DNA of 64,000 nt from NCBI RefSeq assembly GCF_036014015.1, contig NZ_CP107905.1, forward strand, positions 1,054,001 to 1,118,000, given 5' to 3'. Origin of the DNA: Streptomyces sp. NBC_00457 (GTDB lineage: Bacteria; Actinomycetota; Actinomycetes; Streptomycetales; Streptomycetaceae). How positions within the stretch are numbered: the stretch's first letter is position 1; each line of letters opens with the position of its first letter. The translations under genes were made by a program, and so were the position numbers. This document shows positions 1-8,446 of the stretch, one piece after another. Below the pieces are notes generated by a model. It was not told the origin of the DNA. It saw only the letters and a program-made list of their open reading frames with translations, and did not search any database.

Positions 1-1890
1 GGCCCGCTGCCGATCAACGTCAACGAGTACGGCCACAACTACCACCTCTCCGTCCCCGGTCAGGTCGTCCAGTGGGTCTCCGCCATCGAGGAGTCCAAGA
101 TCGACGCCGACCTGGCGTACTGGAACATCGACGGCAACCTCAACGACTCGGCCGTCGAGGCCAACAAGGGCAACGGCCAGTGGTGGCTGTTCAACGCCTA
201 CGGCCAGATGTCCGGCCACACCGTCGAGGTGACCGCCCCGCACCCCAACGAGCAGTACACCCTCCAGGGCGTCGCCACGCTGGACGAGGACAAGAGGCAG
301 TCCCGGGCGATCTTCGGCGGCAAGAGCGGTGACGCGGACGTCGTCTTCAAGAACGTCGACCCCAGGTTGTTCGGTACGACCGTGCACGCCACCGTCCAGG
401 AAATCCCGTGGACCGGACAGGTCGGCGACTCGACCCAGCCCCTTCGGCTCGCCGACCAGGAGCTCACGGTCGGCGCCGACGGCACCGTCACCCTCCCCAT
501 GACCGGCATGAACGAGATGTCGGCGTACCAGGTCATCCTCTCCCCCGGCGGCGACGGCGGCGCGCCGACCGAACCCTCCGTCAGCTGGCGGAAGACGTAC
601 GAGGCGGAGAACGCCACCTACACCGGCGGCGGCTACTCGAAGAACGGGCCCGAGGGTTCCCCGCAGGACGTCGGCAAGTTCGCGACCTCCGGCGCCTACA
701 ACGTCGGCGGGCTGCGCACCGGCTCCGACGGGGTACTCGCGTTCGACGTGGAGGTACCGAAAGACGGCACCTACGACCTGAGCGTGTTCGCCAACTCCTA
801 CAACCTGTACGACCTGGTGAAGGAGCAGGGGCCCACCAACGTCTTTCTGCGCGTCGACGACAAGGACCCGCAGGAGCTACGACTGCCCCTCGGCTACAAG
901 TGGGTGGTCTGGGGCCACACCGACACCACCGTGAAGCTGACCGCCGGCAAACACCGCATCACCCTCGCCGCGAAGGACGCGGATCTGGGCGTCACCAAGG
1001 GCGACGCCATCATCGACAAGGTCGACCTGGCGCTGCGCGACGAGCGCGTGACCGCACCGGCGGTCTACGAGGCCGAGTACGCCACGCTGTCCGGCTCCCG
1101 GCCCGACTACAGCTACCGCGGTGCCTCGGGCCCCGGCGCGGTGCCGCTCGGCAAGGGCGACTCCGCCACCTTCTGGGTCCACGCGCCCGCCGACGGCGAG
1201 GCGACCGTGTCCGTCGGCCACCTCGGCGGCGGCCGGGCGAGCCTGTCGCTCAACGGCGAGAAGCTCGACGTACCCGGGATCGGCGGCGCCAAGAAGGGCA
1301 CGGACACCGTCCGGATGTTCCTGTCCGGCGGCATCAACAAGATCACCGTCACCGGCGATTCCCGTGAACTCGTCCTCGACCGGCTCCAGGTCACGCCCTC
1401 CGGCGGCACCCTGCCGTCGAAGGTGTACCAGGCGGAGGACGGGGCTCTGACGGGTGCGGCCAAGGTGACCGAGGCCTACACCTTCGCCACGGGTGGTAAG
1501 TCGGTCACCGACATCGGCGACGGCAGGGCCAACGCGCTCTCCCTCGACGTCGTCGCCGAACGCTCCGGCCGGCACGCCGTGACCATCCGCTACTCCAACG
1601 CCGAACAGGCACCCGCCACCCACTACAACCCCGACCCGATCGCCCGCCACGCCGACCTCTCGGTCAACGGCGGACCGGCCCGCCGCGTGCTGTTCCCGAC
1701 GACCTTCCACTTCAACAACTTCTGGGAACTGACCGTCCCGGTCACCCTGAAGAAGGGCACGAACCGGCTCACCTTCACCGCGCAGGAGCTGCCCGACTTC
1801 AACGGCGACACCTACAACCAGTACGACCAGCGGTCCCCGTACGCACCGGTCATCGACCGCATCGCCGTGACACCGCTCGCAGGGAAGTGA
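1..1890 (+). CDS. Secreted glycoside hydrolase-like protein, C-terminal part with three CBM6/35-like modules (5' end outside window)
   Basis: The frame is open from base 1 and ends at TGA 1888-1890, so 629 residues of a longer protein are present. The first residues contain INVNEYG, which resembles a catalytic-glutamate strand of clan GH-A barrels, followed by a beta-rich domain to about residue 180. Three beta-sandwich modules follow, each opening with the YEAE/YQAE signature of CBM6/35 domains: about 199-350, 355-465 and 475-628. The protein is probably an extracellular polysaccharide hydrolase acting outside the cell. The GH family cannot be fixed because most of the catalytic domain lies upstream. 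A hairpin follows 12 bases after the stop. Confidence 0.7.
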   Translation, partial: GPLPINVNEYGHNYHLSVPGQVVQWVSAIEESKIDADLAYWNIDGNLNDSAVEANKGNGQWWLFNAYGQMSGHTVEVTAPHPNEQYTLQGVATLDEDKRQSRAIFGGKSGDADVVFKNVDPRLFGTTVHATVQEIPWTGQVGDSTQPLRLADQELTVGADGTVTLPMTGMNEMSAYQVILSPGGDGGAPTEPSVSWRKTYEAENATYTGGGYSKNGPEGSPQDVGKFATSGAYNVGGLRTGSDGVLAFDVEVPKDGTYDLSVFANSYNLYDLVKEQGPTNVFLRVDDKDPQELRLPLGYKWVVWGHTDTTVKLTAGKHRITLAAKDADLGVTKGDAIIDKVDLALRDERVTAPAVYEAEYATLSGSRPDYSYRGASGPGAVPLGKGDSATFWVHAPADGEATVSVGHLGGGRASLSLNGEKLDVPGIGGAKKGTDTVRMFLSGGINKITVTGDSRELVLDRLQVTPSGGTLPSKVYQAEDGALTGAAKVTEAYTFATGGKSVTDIGDGRANALSLDVVAERSGRHAVTIRYSNAEQAPATHYNPDPIARHADLSVNGGPARRVLFPTTFHFNNFWELTVPVTLKKGTNRLTFTAQELPDFNGDTYNQYDQRSPYAPVIDRIAVTPLAGK

Positions 1891-1902
1891 AGTAGCGCGA
1901 CG

Positions 1903-1934
1903 GACGGCCCGGACCCTCACCGGCCCGGGCCGTC
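1903..1934. terminator. Hairpin between convergent genes
   Basis: GACGGCCCGG (1903-1912) pairs with CCGGGCCGTC (1925-1934) around a 12-base loop. It lies between two convergent genes, so it can end transcripts from both sides. There is no T-run, as is usual in Streptomyces. Confidence 0.6.
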
Positions 1935-1968
1935 AGGTTGCACAGCTGGATCGGACACTCGAGGCGGG

Positions 1969-3333
1969 TCAGCGCGTGCTCGAGTGACCGTGTTCGCGGC
2001 GAGGTGCCGCCGTGCGGCCGACCGTGACCGCCAGTTTGCGCAGGCGGCGCCAGTCCAGGCGTGGTTGACGCTTGGGGACGCCGGGTCGCTTGCGGGGAAG
2101 GCGGACGCGCAGGGCGCCGGGGTGGATACGGCAGTGCACCGGGGTGCGCAGGACGAGGGCTTCGCCGTCGAGGCCGACCTCGATCTCCGCACGGTCGGCC
2201 TCGATGACGACCTCGGGAGCGGTGAGGATGGTCAGGCCGTCCGGTTCGGGGTCCAGGAGCAGCGCGGCGGCCTCGGCCGCGCTGTCCACCCGGACGCCGA
2301 GGACGCCGAGCGCGGCGCTGTCGAGGCGTTCGCGTCGGCCGAATCCGAAGGGGTCGTCCGTGCGGTAGGGATTGTTGCTGACCAGCACGGCCTGCGGGTC
2401 GGCGAGGGTGCTGTCCCCGGCGCGGGCGGTGAGCCGCGGGCCCTGCTGCCGGGTGAGGAGATCGGGGAGCAGGTCGAGACTCGTGCCGATTTTGTCTTCG
2501 CGGTACGCGGGACTCTGGACGACGGCCGCATAGGCACCGAACGAGGCGTTGTTGACGAAGGGATGCCGCCCGGCGAAGCCGAGGTCGATGCGGACCTCCA
2601 CACCGTCGGTGAGCGCGTCGAGACAGGTGGCGGGGTCGGCGCGGTCGAGGCCGAGGTCCATGGCGAAGTGGTTGCGGGTCCCCGCGCTGATCACCAGGAA
2701 GGGGATGTCGTGCTCGGCGGCGACGGCCGCGACCAGCGCCTGGGTGCCGTCGCCCCCGGCGACCCCCAGTAGGTCCGCGCCGTCCGCGACGGCGGCACGG
2801 GCCAGGGCGGCGACGTCCTGGGGGGACTCCGGGTCCAGCAGGACGACGCGCGCGCCCAGCCGTTCAGCTTTGTCTGTGAGGCCGAACCGGGTCACCTTGC
2901 CGCCGCCGGAACTCGGGTTCATGATCAGGAACGGGCGCCGGGGCGGCGGCGTGCGGCGCTCCCTCATCACACGGATCCGGTGATCACCGGTGCCGCGCAG
3001 GGCGTACCGGCCACTCCAGACGGCCACCGCCCACAGCGCCAGTGACAGCGGCAGGGCCCAGAAGAAGGTGGCTGCGAACAGGACGACGACGACAGCGGGC
3101 ACCGCCACGGCCAAGACGGCCGCGGCCGCGCGCGCCGGACCGCGCAGGGTGAGCGTCCACCACACCGCGGCCGCGGTGACGGCCAGGCCCACCGCCGCGG
3201 CCACCAGCAGCAGTACGCCGCCGATGCCGTCGTAGGCGAGGGGGACGACGACCGCGAGCGCGGCCGCGGCCAGCGCCGCCCTCGCCGCCCATCGCTGCGT
3301 GCGGTAGGCCCGCCTGCTCAAGTCCTTCGCCAT
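1969..3333 (-). CDS. Diacylglycerol kinase family lipid kinase
   Basis: This is a YegS/DagK-type kinase that phosphorylates a lipid with ATP at the membrane. Residues 1-110 hold up to four hydrophobic helices. The kinase domain carries the nucleotide-binding NPSSGGGK motif at about 139-146, the GGDGT signature at about 193-197 and SAGTRN after it. The ATG at 3333 is chosen over the longer frame because GGGAGG lies seven bases upstream. The protein has 454 residues, and the N-terminal membrane region is longer than in soluble YegS proteins. The lipid substrate cannot be told from sequence. It is transcribed alone. Confidence 0.8.
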   Translation of the reverse strand: MAKDLSRRAYRTQRWAARAALAAAALAVVVPLAYDGIGGVLLLVAAAVGLAVTAAAVWWTLTLRGPARAAAAVLAVAVPAVVVVLFAATFFWALPLSLALWAVAVWSGRYALRGTGDHRIRVMRERRTPPPRRPFLIMNPSSGGGKVTRFGLTDKAERLGARVVLLDPESPQDVAALARAAVADGADLLGVAGGDGTQALVAAVAAEHDIPFLVISAGTRNHFAMDLGLDRADPATCLDALTDGVEVRIDLGFAGRHPFVNNASFGAYAAVVQSPAYREDKIGTSLDLLPDLLTRQQGPRLTARAGDSTLADPQAVLVSNNPYRTDDPFGFGRRERLDSAALGVLGVRVDSAAEAAALLLDPEPDGLTILTAPEVVIEADRAEIEVGLDGEALVLRTPVHCRIHPGALRVRLPRKRPGVPKRQPRLDWRRLRKLAVTVGRTAAPRREHGHSSTR

Positions 3334-3562
3334 CCTGCCTCCCTTCGCCGACGTCATCGTAGGACTACGCCCGTCATCCTGTTCCGGCGCGACCCGCACC
3401 GCGTGATGTCGAGGTCGGGCAGGATCCGATAACCGCCGGCACTCCGGCCCAGGTCAGCAGGAGCCCAGCTCACGCCCCCCTCCCCTGGCCTGCGCAGCAA
3501 CCCGGTCTGGCGGTCGCAGGCAGCCCAGGAGGGGCGGGGCCGGACCGTCCACGGGTCGGCGG

Positions 3563-4342
3563 TCAGCCGCGCACGTGCAGCCCGAAACCCGTGCGGCCCG
3601 CCGGCTCCAGTCCCTCCTTCAGGTGCAGCGAGGGGATCTCGTAGTCACCGAAGTTCTGCCGCCGGAACGCGATCGGCTCGGTCGACTCCAGGGTGAGCAG
3701 GCGCTGCTCCCAGGCCTTGGCGACGTCCGGGTAGTCCTCGTCGCGCATCCGGTCGGTGCCGTACAGGACGAACGGCGGCAGCGCCTCGATGCCCGGGTAG
3801 TAGAGGATGCCGTGGTGGATCGGGAACAGCAGATCGTCGATGGGGCCGTTGATCCCGCGAGCAGCGTAATGCGACTCCGGGCCGCCGGCGGTCACCGACA
3901 GCAGTGCCTTCCTGCCTGCGAGGGTGCCTTCGCCGAAGCGCTCGCCGTACCGGGTGTCGCTGTGCTCGCCGACGCCGTACGCGAAGTGGTAGGTGAACAC
4001 CCGGTCCACCCAGCCTTTGAGGATCGCGGGCATCGTGTACCACCACAGCGGGAACTGGAAGATGATCGTGTCGGCCCACAGCAGCTTCTCCTGCTCGGCG
4101 AGGACGTCCGGGGTGAGCGTCCCGGCGTCGAAGGCCCGGCCCGAGTCCAGGGCGACCCTCAGCGGACTTGAGGCGTTGGGGCCGTAGTCCGCGGCGTCCA
4201 CGACCGCCTTCCAGTTCATGGCGTACAGATCGCTCACCCGTACTTCGTGCCCGGCGGTCTCCAATGTGGACACCGCGAGGTCCTTCAGCGAGTTGTTGAG
4301 CGACTGCGGCTCCGGGTGGGCGTAGACGATCAGCGTCTTCAT
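3563..4342 (-). CDS. NAD(P)H dehydrogenase (quinone), flavodoxin-2 fold
   Basis: This is a cytosolic FMN- or FAD-binding quinone reductase of the NQO1/MdaB type with 259 residues. The N-terminus MKTLIVYAHPEP is the phosphate-binding strand and loop of the fold. The FQFPLWWYTMPAILKGWVDRV segment (about 96-116) and LSVTAGGPESHY (about 149-160) are family signatures. ATG 4342 has GAAGGAG upstream. It diverges from an XRE-family regulator across 137 bases, so that regulator probably controls it. Expected role is two-electron reduction of quinones or electrophiles. Confidence 0.85.
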   Translation of the reverse strand: MKTLIVYAHPEPQSLNNSLKDLAVSTLETAGHEVRVSDLYAMNWKAVVDAADYGPNASSPLRVALDSGRAFDAGTLTPDVLAEQEKLLWADTIIFQFPLWWYTMPAILKGWVDRVFTYHFAYGVGEHSDTRYGERFGEGTLAGRKALLSVTAGGPESHYAARGINGPIDDLLFPIHHGILYYPGIEALPPFVLYGTDRMRDEDYPDVAKAWEQRLLTLESTEPIAFRRQNFGDYEIPSLHLKEGLEPAGRTGFGLHVRG

Positions 4343-4479
4343 GGAACTCCTTCGGATCGGATGCCGTCGATCCTGGGCGCAGCGGCGTCCGGCGTTCAGG
4401 GGCTCCTCTTCCATCGGACGGGACTTCCTGGTACTGGCAGGACCACCTTCAAGGGCGCCACCGACGCGATACTGGGATC

Positions 4480-5352
4480 ATGGACGATCTTGCGGGCTTC
4501 CTGCGGACCCGGCGTTCCCGGGTCGACCCGGCGGCCGTCGGCATCCCCACCGACAGCCGCCGCCGGGTCGAAGGGCTGCGCCGCGAAGAGGTCGCGCACC
4601 TGTCCGGAGTCAGCGTCGACTACTACGTACGCCTGGAGCAGGGCCGCGCGACCCAGCCCTCCGAGCAGGTCCTCGACGCGCTCGCCCGCGTCCTCGGCCT
4701 CGACGAGACCGAACGCGGGCACCTCTACCGGCTCGCCCGACAGCGCCGTCGCCGCGCGAAGGCGCCGGGCATGGGGGTCCCCCCGGCCGGAGGCTGGGGG
4801 AGGGTCCGGCCGGAGCTGCTGCGCGTCCTCGACCTGGTCACCGACGCCCCCGCGCTGATCGTGGACCACCGCCTGGACGTGCTCGCCGGGAACCGCCTCG
4901 CCGGGCTGCTCTACGGCCGGCCGATGCCGGGTCTCAACACCGCGCGGCACATCTTCCTCGAGGAGGCCGAGCGCGGCCTGTACGCGGATTGGGAGAAATG
5001 CACCCTCGACGTGGTCGGGCACCTGCGGCTGGCCGCCGGCAAATACCCCGAGGACCCGCGACTGGCCTCGCTCATCGGCGAGCTGGCGATGGGCAGCGAG
5101 CGCTTCCGCCGCCTCTGGGCCCGCGCGGACGTGCGCGCCCGCACACATGGACGCAAGGCGTACCGGCACCCGCTGGTCGGACTCCTGGAACTGCACCAGG
5201 AGAACTTCGCGCTACCGGACGAATCAGGCATGGAGCTGCTGGTGCTGTCCCCGGTCCCCGGCAGCCCCGCCGAGGACGGACTGCGCCTGCTCGCGGGCCT
5301 GGGCGCGGACAGCGGTGACGCGCATCCCACGGTGAACGCTCAGGCACGGTAA
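4480..5352 (+). CDS. XRE-family regulator with MmyB-like ligand-binding domain
   Basis: Residues 1-75 form a helix-turn-helix with the characteristic run RRRVEGLRREEVAHLSGVSV followed by DYYVRLEQGRATQPS. The rest matches the MmyB-like C-terminal domain, which in related proteins binds a small ligand. It is divergent from the quinone reductase gene and likely regulates it. Residues about 97-109 (GMGVPPAGGWGRV) are an insertion encoded by a palindromic Streptomyces repeat at 4771-4802, placed between the two domains without breaking the frame. The effector is unknown. Confidence 0.85.
   Translation: MDDLAGFLRTRRSRVDPAAVGIPTDSRRRVEGLRREEVAHLSGVSVDYYVRLEQGRATQPSEQVLDALARVLGLDETERGHLYRLARQRRRRAKAPGMGVPPAGGWGRVRPELLRVLDLVTDAPALIVDHRLDVLAGNRLAGLLYGRPMPGLNTARHIFLEEAERGLYADWEKCTLDVVGHLRLAAGKYPEDPRLASLIGELAMGSERFRRLWARADVRARTHGRKAYRHPLVGLLELHQENFALPDESGMELLVLSPVPGSPAEDGLRLLAGLGADSGDAHPTVNAQAR
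4771..4802. repeat. GGGGGTCCCCCC-type palindromic repeat inside a coding region
   Basis: The sequence begins ATGGGGGTCCCCCC and ends CTGGGGGAG. The same pattern, with a different centre, occurs at 39280-39320 inside a MITE-like element. Here it sits in frame in the linker of the XRE regulator and adds about 11 residues. Confidence 0.7.
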
Positions 5353-5466
5353 TGGTGCCCAGGTCACGCAAGATCGACATATCACGAGCGGCGAGACCCT
5401 ACGGAGGGCTCACGGAAGCGCGGTCACAGCCCGCTGGTTGGCCGCTCCGAGCATTGCAGCCGGCCC

Positions 5467-5847
5467 TCAGGCGTCGAAGCGGCGGCGGGCGGCTTCGATG
5501 TGACCGAAGTACTGGTGGGTCCAGCCGCACATTCCGTCGACCGTCGCGCGCAGGGCCTGGCCCGGCTCGGTGAGGGTGTATTCGACCCGCGGTGGGACGG
5601 TGGGATGCACGGTGCGCTCGACCAGGCCGTTGCGCTCCAGCATGCGCAGGTTCTGGGTGAGCATCTTGTGGCTGATGCCCTCGATCTCGTTCCGCAACTC
5701 GGTGAAGCGCAGGGTGCGATCACCGAGACCCTCGACGATCAGGAACGCCCACTTGTTGGCGACATCGGAGAAGATCTCCCGCGCCAAGGAGTCCGCCCGC
5801 GCCAGGTCTGCATCCTCGGGCGAGCCCGTGAACTGCTTGGTCACCAT
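5467..5847 (-). CDS. HxlR-family transcriptional regulator
   Basis: A 126-residue winged-helix protein. The segment NKWAFLIVEGLGDRTLRFTEL, then ISHKMLTQNLRMLERNGLVER and YTLTEPGQAL, matches the HxlR DNA-binding core over residues 32-100. HxlR proteins usually respond to reactive electrophiles, oxidants or aldehydes. ATG 5847 has GGAG upstream. It diverges from the RidA-like gene across 142 bases, which suggests that gene is its target. Confidence 0.85.
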   Translation of the reverse strand: MVTKQFTGSPEDADLARADSLAREIFSDVANKWAFLIVEGLGDRTLRFTELRNEIEGISHKMLTQNLRMLERNGLVERTVHPTVPPRVEYTLTEPGQALRATVDGMCGWTHQYFGHIEAARRRFDA

Positions 5848-5989
5848 AAGGTTCTCCAGTCACTGAAAAGTGCGTTCTTCCACGTCAGCGCTCACTCTCT
5901 TACAGTTCCCGAGTAACCACAAGAGACCGACAGCGTCTTGGTCGCGCGCACGCGAGCCCACAGGCGCTCAGGACGAGGAGACAGACAGC

Positions 5990-6397
5990 ATGGCCATCAC
6001 CCTTGTAAACCCCGACGGACTGCCCAAGATCGACGTCTACCGGCAGGTGTCGATCGCATCCGGGTCGAGGCTCGTCTTTATCGCCGGGCAGGTCGCCTGG
6101 GACGCCGAGGGAACCACGATCGGCGAAGGCGACCTCGCCGCCCAGGTCGAGCAGAGCTACCTCAACGTCGCCACCGCCCTGGCCGAGGTCGGCGGCTCCT
6201 TCGACGACGTGGCCAAGCTGACCTTCTACGTCGTCGACTGGACCCCCGACAAGATGCCCCCGCTCCTGGAAGGCATCTCCCGGGCAGCCGCGAAGCTGGG
6301 GGTCACCTCGGCCCCGCCGGCCACCCTGATAGGCGTCGCGGCACTGGACGTCCCCGACCATCTGGTCGAGATCGAAGCCACCGCGGTCCTCGACTGA
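5990..6397 (+). CDS. RidA family protein lacking the usual catalytic arginine
   Basis: A 135-residue protein of the YjgF/YER057c/UK114 fold. ATG 5990 is chosen because GAGGAG precedes it; the longer frame has no ribosome site. Family elements FIAGQVAWD and LTFYVVDW are clear. In RidA enzymes with imine deaminase activity the late strand reads with an arginine (PAR...V), whereas here it reads PPATLIGVAAL. The arginine needed for 2-aminoacrylate deamination is therefore absent, so another Rid-type function is more likely. It is divergent from the HxlR regulator. Confidence 0.85.
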   Translation: MAITLVNPDGLPKIDVYRQVSIASGSRLVFIAGQVAWDAEGTTIGEGDLAAQVEQSYLNVATALAEVGGSFDDVAKLTFYVVDWTPDKMPPLLEGISRAAAKLGVTSAPPATLIGVAALDVPDHLVEIEATAVLD

Positions 6398-6723
6398 ACA
6401 GATGTGGTCTGGTTGCCGGGCAAGGGTCCCAGCGAGGGGACGGACGGCTGCGGCGGCGAGTTCGAGCCAACTGCGCCTAAACCTCCAGCGTGCGGAGTTC
6501 GGTGAAGACGCGGACGGGCCGCCGCAGCCACACCTCCAGGGGGTTTGCTCGTTGTGGCTCTGCGTGCAGGGGGCCGGCGGTAGTGGTCCGCGGCGTGTGG
6601 CCCTCTCTTCCTGGGCCCGCGCCACGCATCTCCGCGGCTGCATTACGAGCGGCCACAGCTGGCGCGCGCAGTACTGTCTCCCGGCGCCGACGCCCTACAG
6701 GCACGTCTCGAGGGCGTCCAGGG
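6398..6723. other. Intergenic stretch without recognised gene
   Basis: I see no open frame that resembles a protein family here and no clear hairpin. It lies between the RidA-like gene and a decayed regulator and may contain further gene debris. Confidence 0.4.
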
Positions 6724-6945
6724 CTATGCCGGACCGGGCGCGGAGCCGGGCGACGCAGCCGCGGATCTGTAAGCCCAGTCGGGGAAAAGGGCACAGGCGA
6801 TCGCGTCCAGCACGGAGGGACTGGGGCGGGTCTCCTTGCCGCGCTCCAGGCGGACGTAGTTGATGCTGATACTGGCGAGCGTGGCCAGTTCCTCGCGGCG
6901 CCGACCTGGGGTGCGCCGCGCGCAGGAGCCGGCGCGCGATATCGG
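6724..6945 (-). pseudogene. Remnant of an XRE-family regulator
   Basis: One minus-strand frame reads RRREELATLASIS followed by INYVRLERGKETRPSPSVL, the helix-turn-helix of the same family as the regulator at 4480. The upstream part of the domain is out of frame or missing, and after DAIACAL the family's C-terminal domain is absent. It lies divergent to the AhpD-like gene, which is where a regulator would be expected. It is most likely a decayed partner of that gene. Confidence 0.6.
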
Positions 6946-7022
6946 ACCTTCTCGGGAATCGTCACACGACCATTCGCACCGTTTCCATTTCGCGACCCAC
7001 ATTGTACAGATAGAGTCGCCTC

Positions 7023-7514
7023 ATGCCCAAGAGTGAATCCACGGTCCGCGTGGCCCTCAAGAAAATAACCCCCGACGTCTCCGGAGCGATGGGCACCTTG
7101 CACGGTGCCGCTGTTTCCGCAGCGCAGGATGCCAAGGTCGAGCCGGAACTTCTCGAGTTGATCCGGATTCGCGCTTCACAGATCAACGGTTGTGCGTTCT
7201 GCCTCGATATGCACACGAAGGACGCCCGCGCCCAGGGCGAGAGCGAACAGCGGGTCTACTCGCTGAACGCGTGGCGGGAAACGCCGTTCTTCACCGAACG
7301 AGAGCGCGCCGCACTGGCGTTGACCGAGGCAGTGACCCTGGTGCACGACGGACACGTCCCGGACGCGGTCTACGCGGAGGCCGCGGAGGTCTTTGACGAC
7401 GCGCAGCTCGCTGCATTGATCTGGGCCGCCACCGTCATCAACGCGTACAACCGGATCGCGATCGCGACACGTATGGTTCCAGGCTCTTATCAGCCGGTCC
7501 AGAAGAAGGGCTGA
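7023..7514 (+). CDS. Carboxymuconolactone decarboxylase / AhpD-like protein
   Basis: This 163-residue protein has the AhpD-like core LIRIRASQINGCAFCLDMHTKDAR at about 48-71. The CxxC pair (CAFC) and downstream histidine are the thiol/proton-relay residues of alkylhydroperoxidases. Expected role is peroxide reduction or a related thiol reaction in the cytosol. The upstream region is AT-richer than the surroundings. Its presumed divergent regulator is decayed, so expression may no longer be controlled in the original way. Confidence 0.85.
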   Translation: MPKSESTVRVALKKITPDVSGAMGTLHGAAVSAAQDAKVEPELLELIRIRASQINGCAFCLDMHTKDARAQGESEQRVYSLNAWRETPFFTERERAALALTEAVTLVHDGHVPDAVYAEAAEVFDDAQLAALIWAATVINAYNRIAIATRMVPGSYQPVQKKG

Positions 7515-7607
7515 GCGATCCAGGAGAACAGCTGAATCCAGGAATGGCTTATCGCGCCGGGCCGAAATGAATCGGTCCGGCGCGATCCTTTGCCGGGCTT
7601 TACCAGT

Positions 7608-8417
7608 TCACGCGGTCGGCAGTGGCTCCATGATGTCGTCCAGCCATTTCCGCCATTCGTCGGCCCGCACGACCGGCCCCGCAATCATCGACCGGCCCTC
7701 CCAGGCGGAGACCGGCCGAATTCCGTGCAGGGCGTTCACCAGCCACACCTCCCGGCCGGTCAGCTCCGCCACGGTTCGTTCCCGGTGGGCCAGCCGGATC
7801 CCGTTCTGCAGCGCCCGCTGCTGGATGAGCCCCGCGGTGACGCCGGCCAGGACCGGCAGCTGTTGCGGGGGAACGCACAGAGTCTCGTCCTCCCACCACA
7901 GCACGCTGGAGGTCGCCGCCTCCAGCACGAGGCCGGAGGGGGCGATCAGTACCGCCTCCTCGGCGCCCTGTCCGCACGCCCGCTGTCGGACCCGGGCCAG
8001 CGCGTCCAGGTCCGGGCCCTTGCGGCGGGGAACCGTGCGCGGGTCGGGCTGACCCGACGCCCACACCCGTACCTCCGGGGCGAGCGGAGGTGCGTGCCGC
8101 AGGAGCAGCCGCAGCTGGAGGGATCCCGCCACGAGCTCGACACGCGGGAACCAGGACCCCGTACGAGGCAGCGCGGCCGTCATGTCCTGCCAGAACTGGG
8201 TGAGTTGCTCGAGAGACGGCCCTCCGCACTCGCCGCAGGCCCGCAGGAAGCGCTCCCGGTGCCGGTCGAGACCGCGCACCCGCCCGTCACGGACCAGCCA
8301 GGAGTCGGCGACCAGGAGCTGCGTGTCGGCAGCCAGGCCGGCGATCAAACCACGGCCGGGTACCCATGCCAACAGCCCTTCAGCGGTTGCCGGTTGTGTC
8401 ATCAACGAATCATTCAC
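7608..8417 (-). CDS. pabC: PabC-like aminotransferase class IV (aminodeoxychorismate lyase)
   Basis: A fold-type IV PLP enzyme of 269 residues. The lysine of RRKGPDLDAL (K133) fits the PLP-binding lysine, and EAVLIAPSGLVLEAATSSVLWW is the class IV signature that reads GxVxE in related enzymes. Together with PabAB in the same gene string it should turn 4-amino-4-deoxychorismate into p-aminobenzoate and pyruvate. The start is uncertain: GTG 8417 as listed, or ATG 8402; neither has a well-spaced ribosome site. It is the last gene of the minus-strand set, 29 bases after the monooxygenase. A branched-chain or D-amino-acid transaminase role is less likely in this context. Confidence 0.75.
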   Translation of the reverse strand: MNDSLMTQPATAEGLLAWVPGRGLIAGLAADTQLLVADSWLVRDGRVRGLDRHRERFLRACGECGGPSLEQLTQFWQDMTAALPRTGSWFPRVELVAGSLQLRLLLRHAPPLAPEVRVWASGQPDPRTVPRRKGPDLDALARVRQRACGQGAEEAVLIAPSGLVLEAATSSVLWWEDETLCVPPQQLPVLAGVTAGLIQQRALQNGIRLAHRERTVAELTGREVWLVNALHGIRPVSAWEGRSMIAGPVVRADEWRKWLDDIMEPLPTA

Positions 8418-8446
8418 CTCTCAGTGCGACCGGTCGGTGCGTCCGG

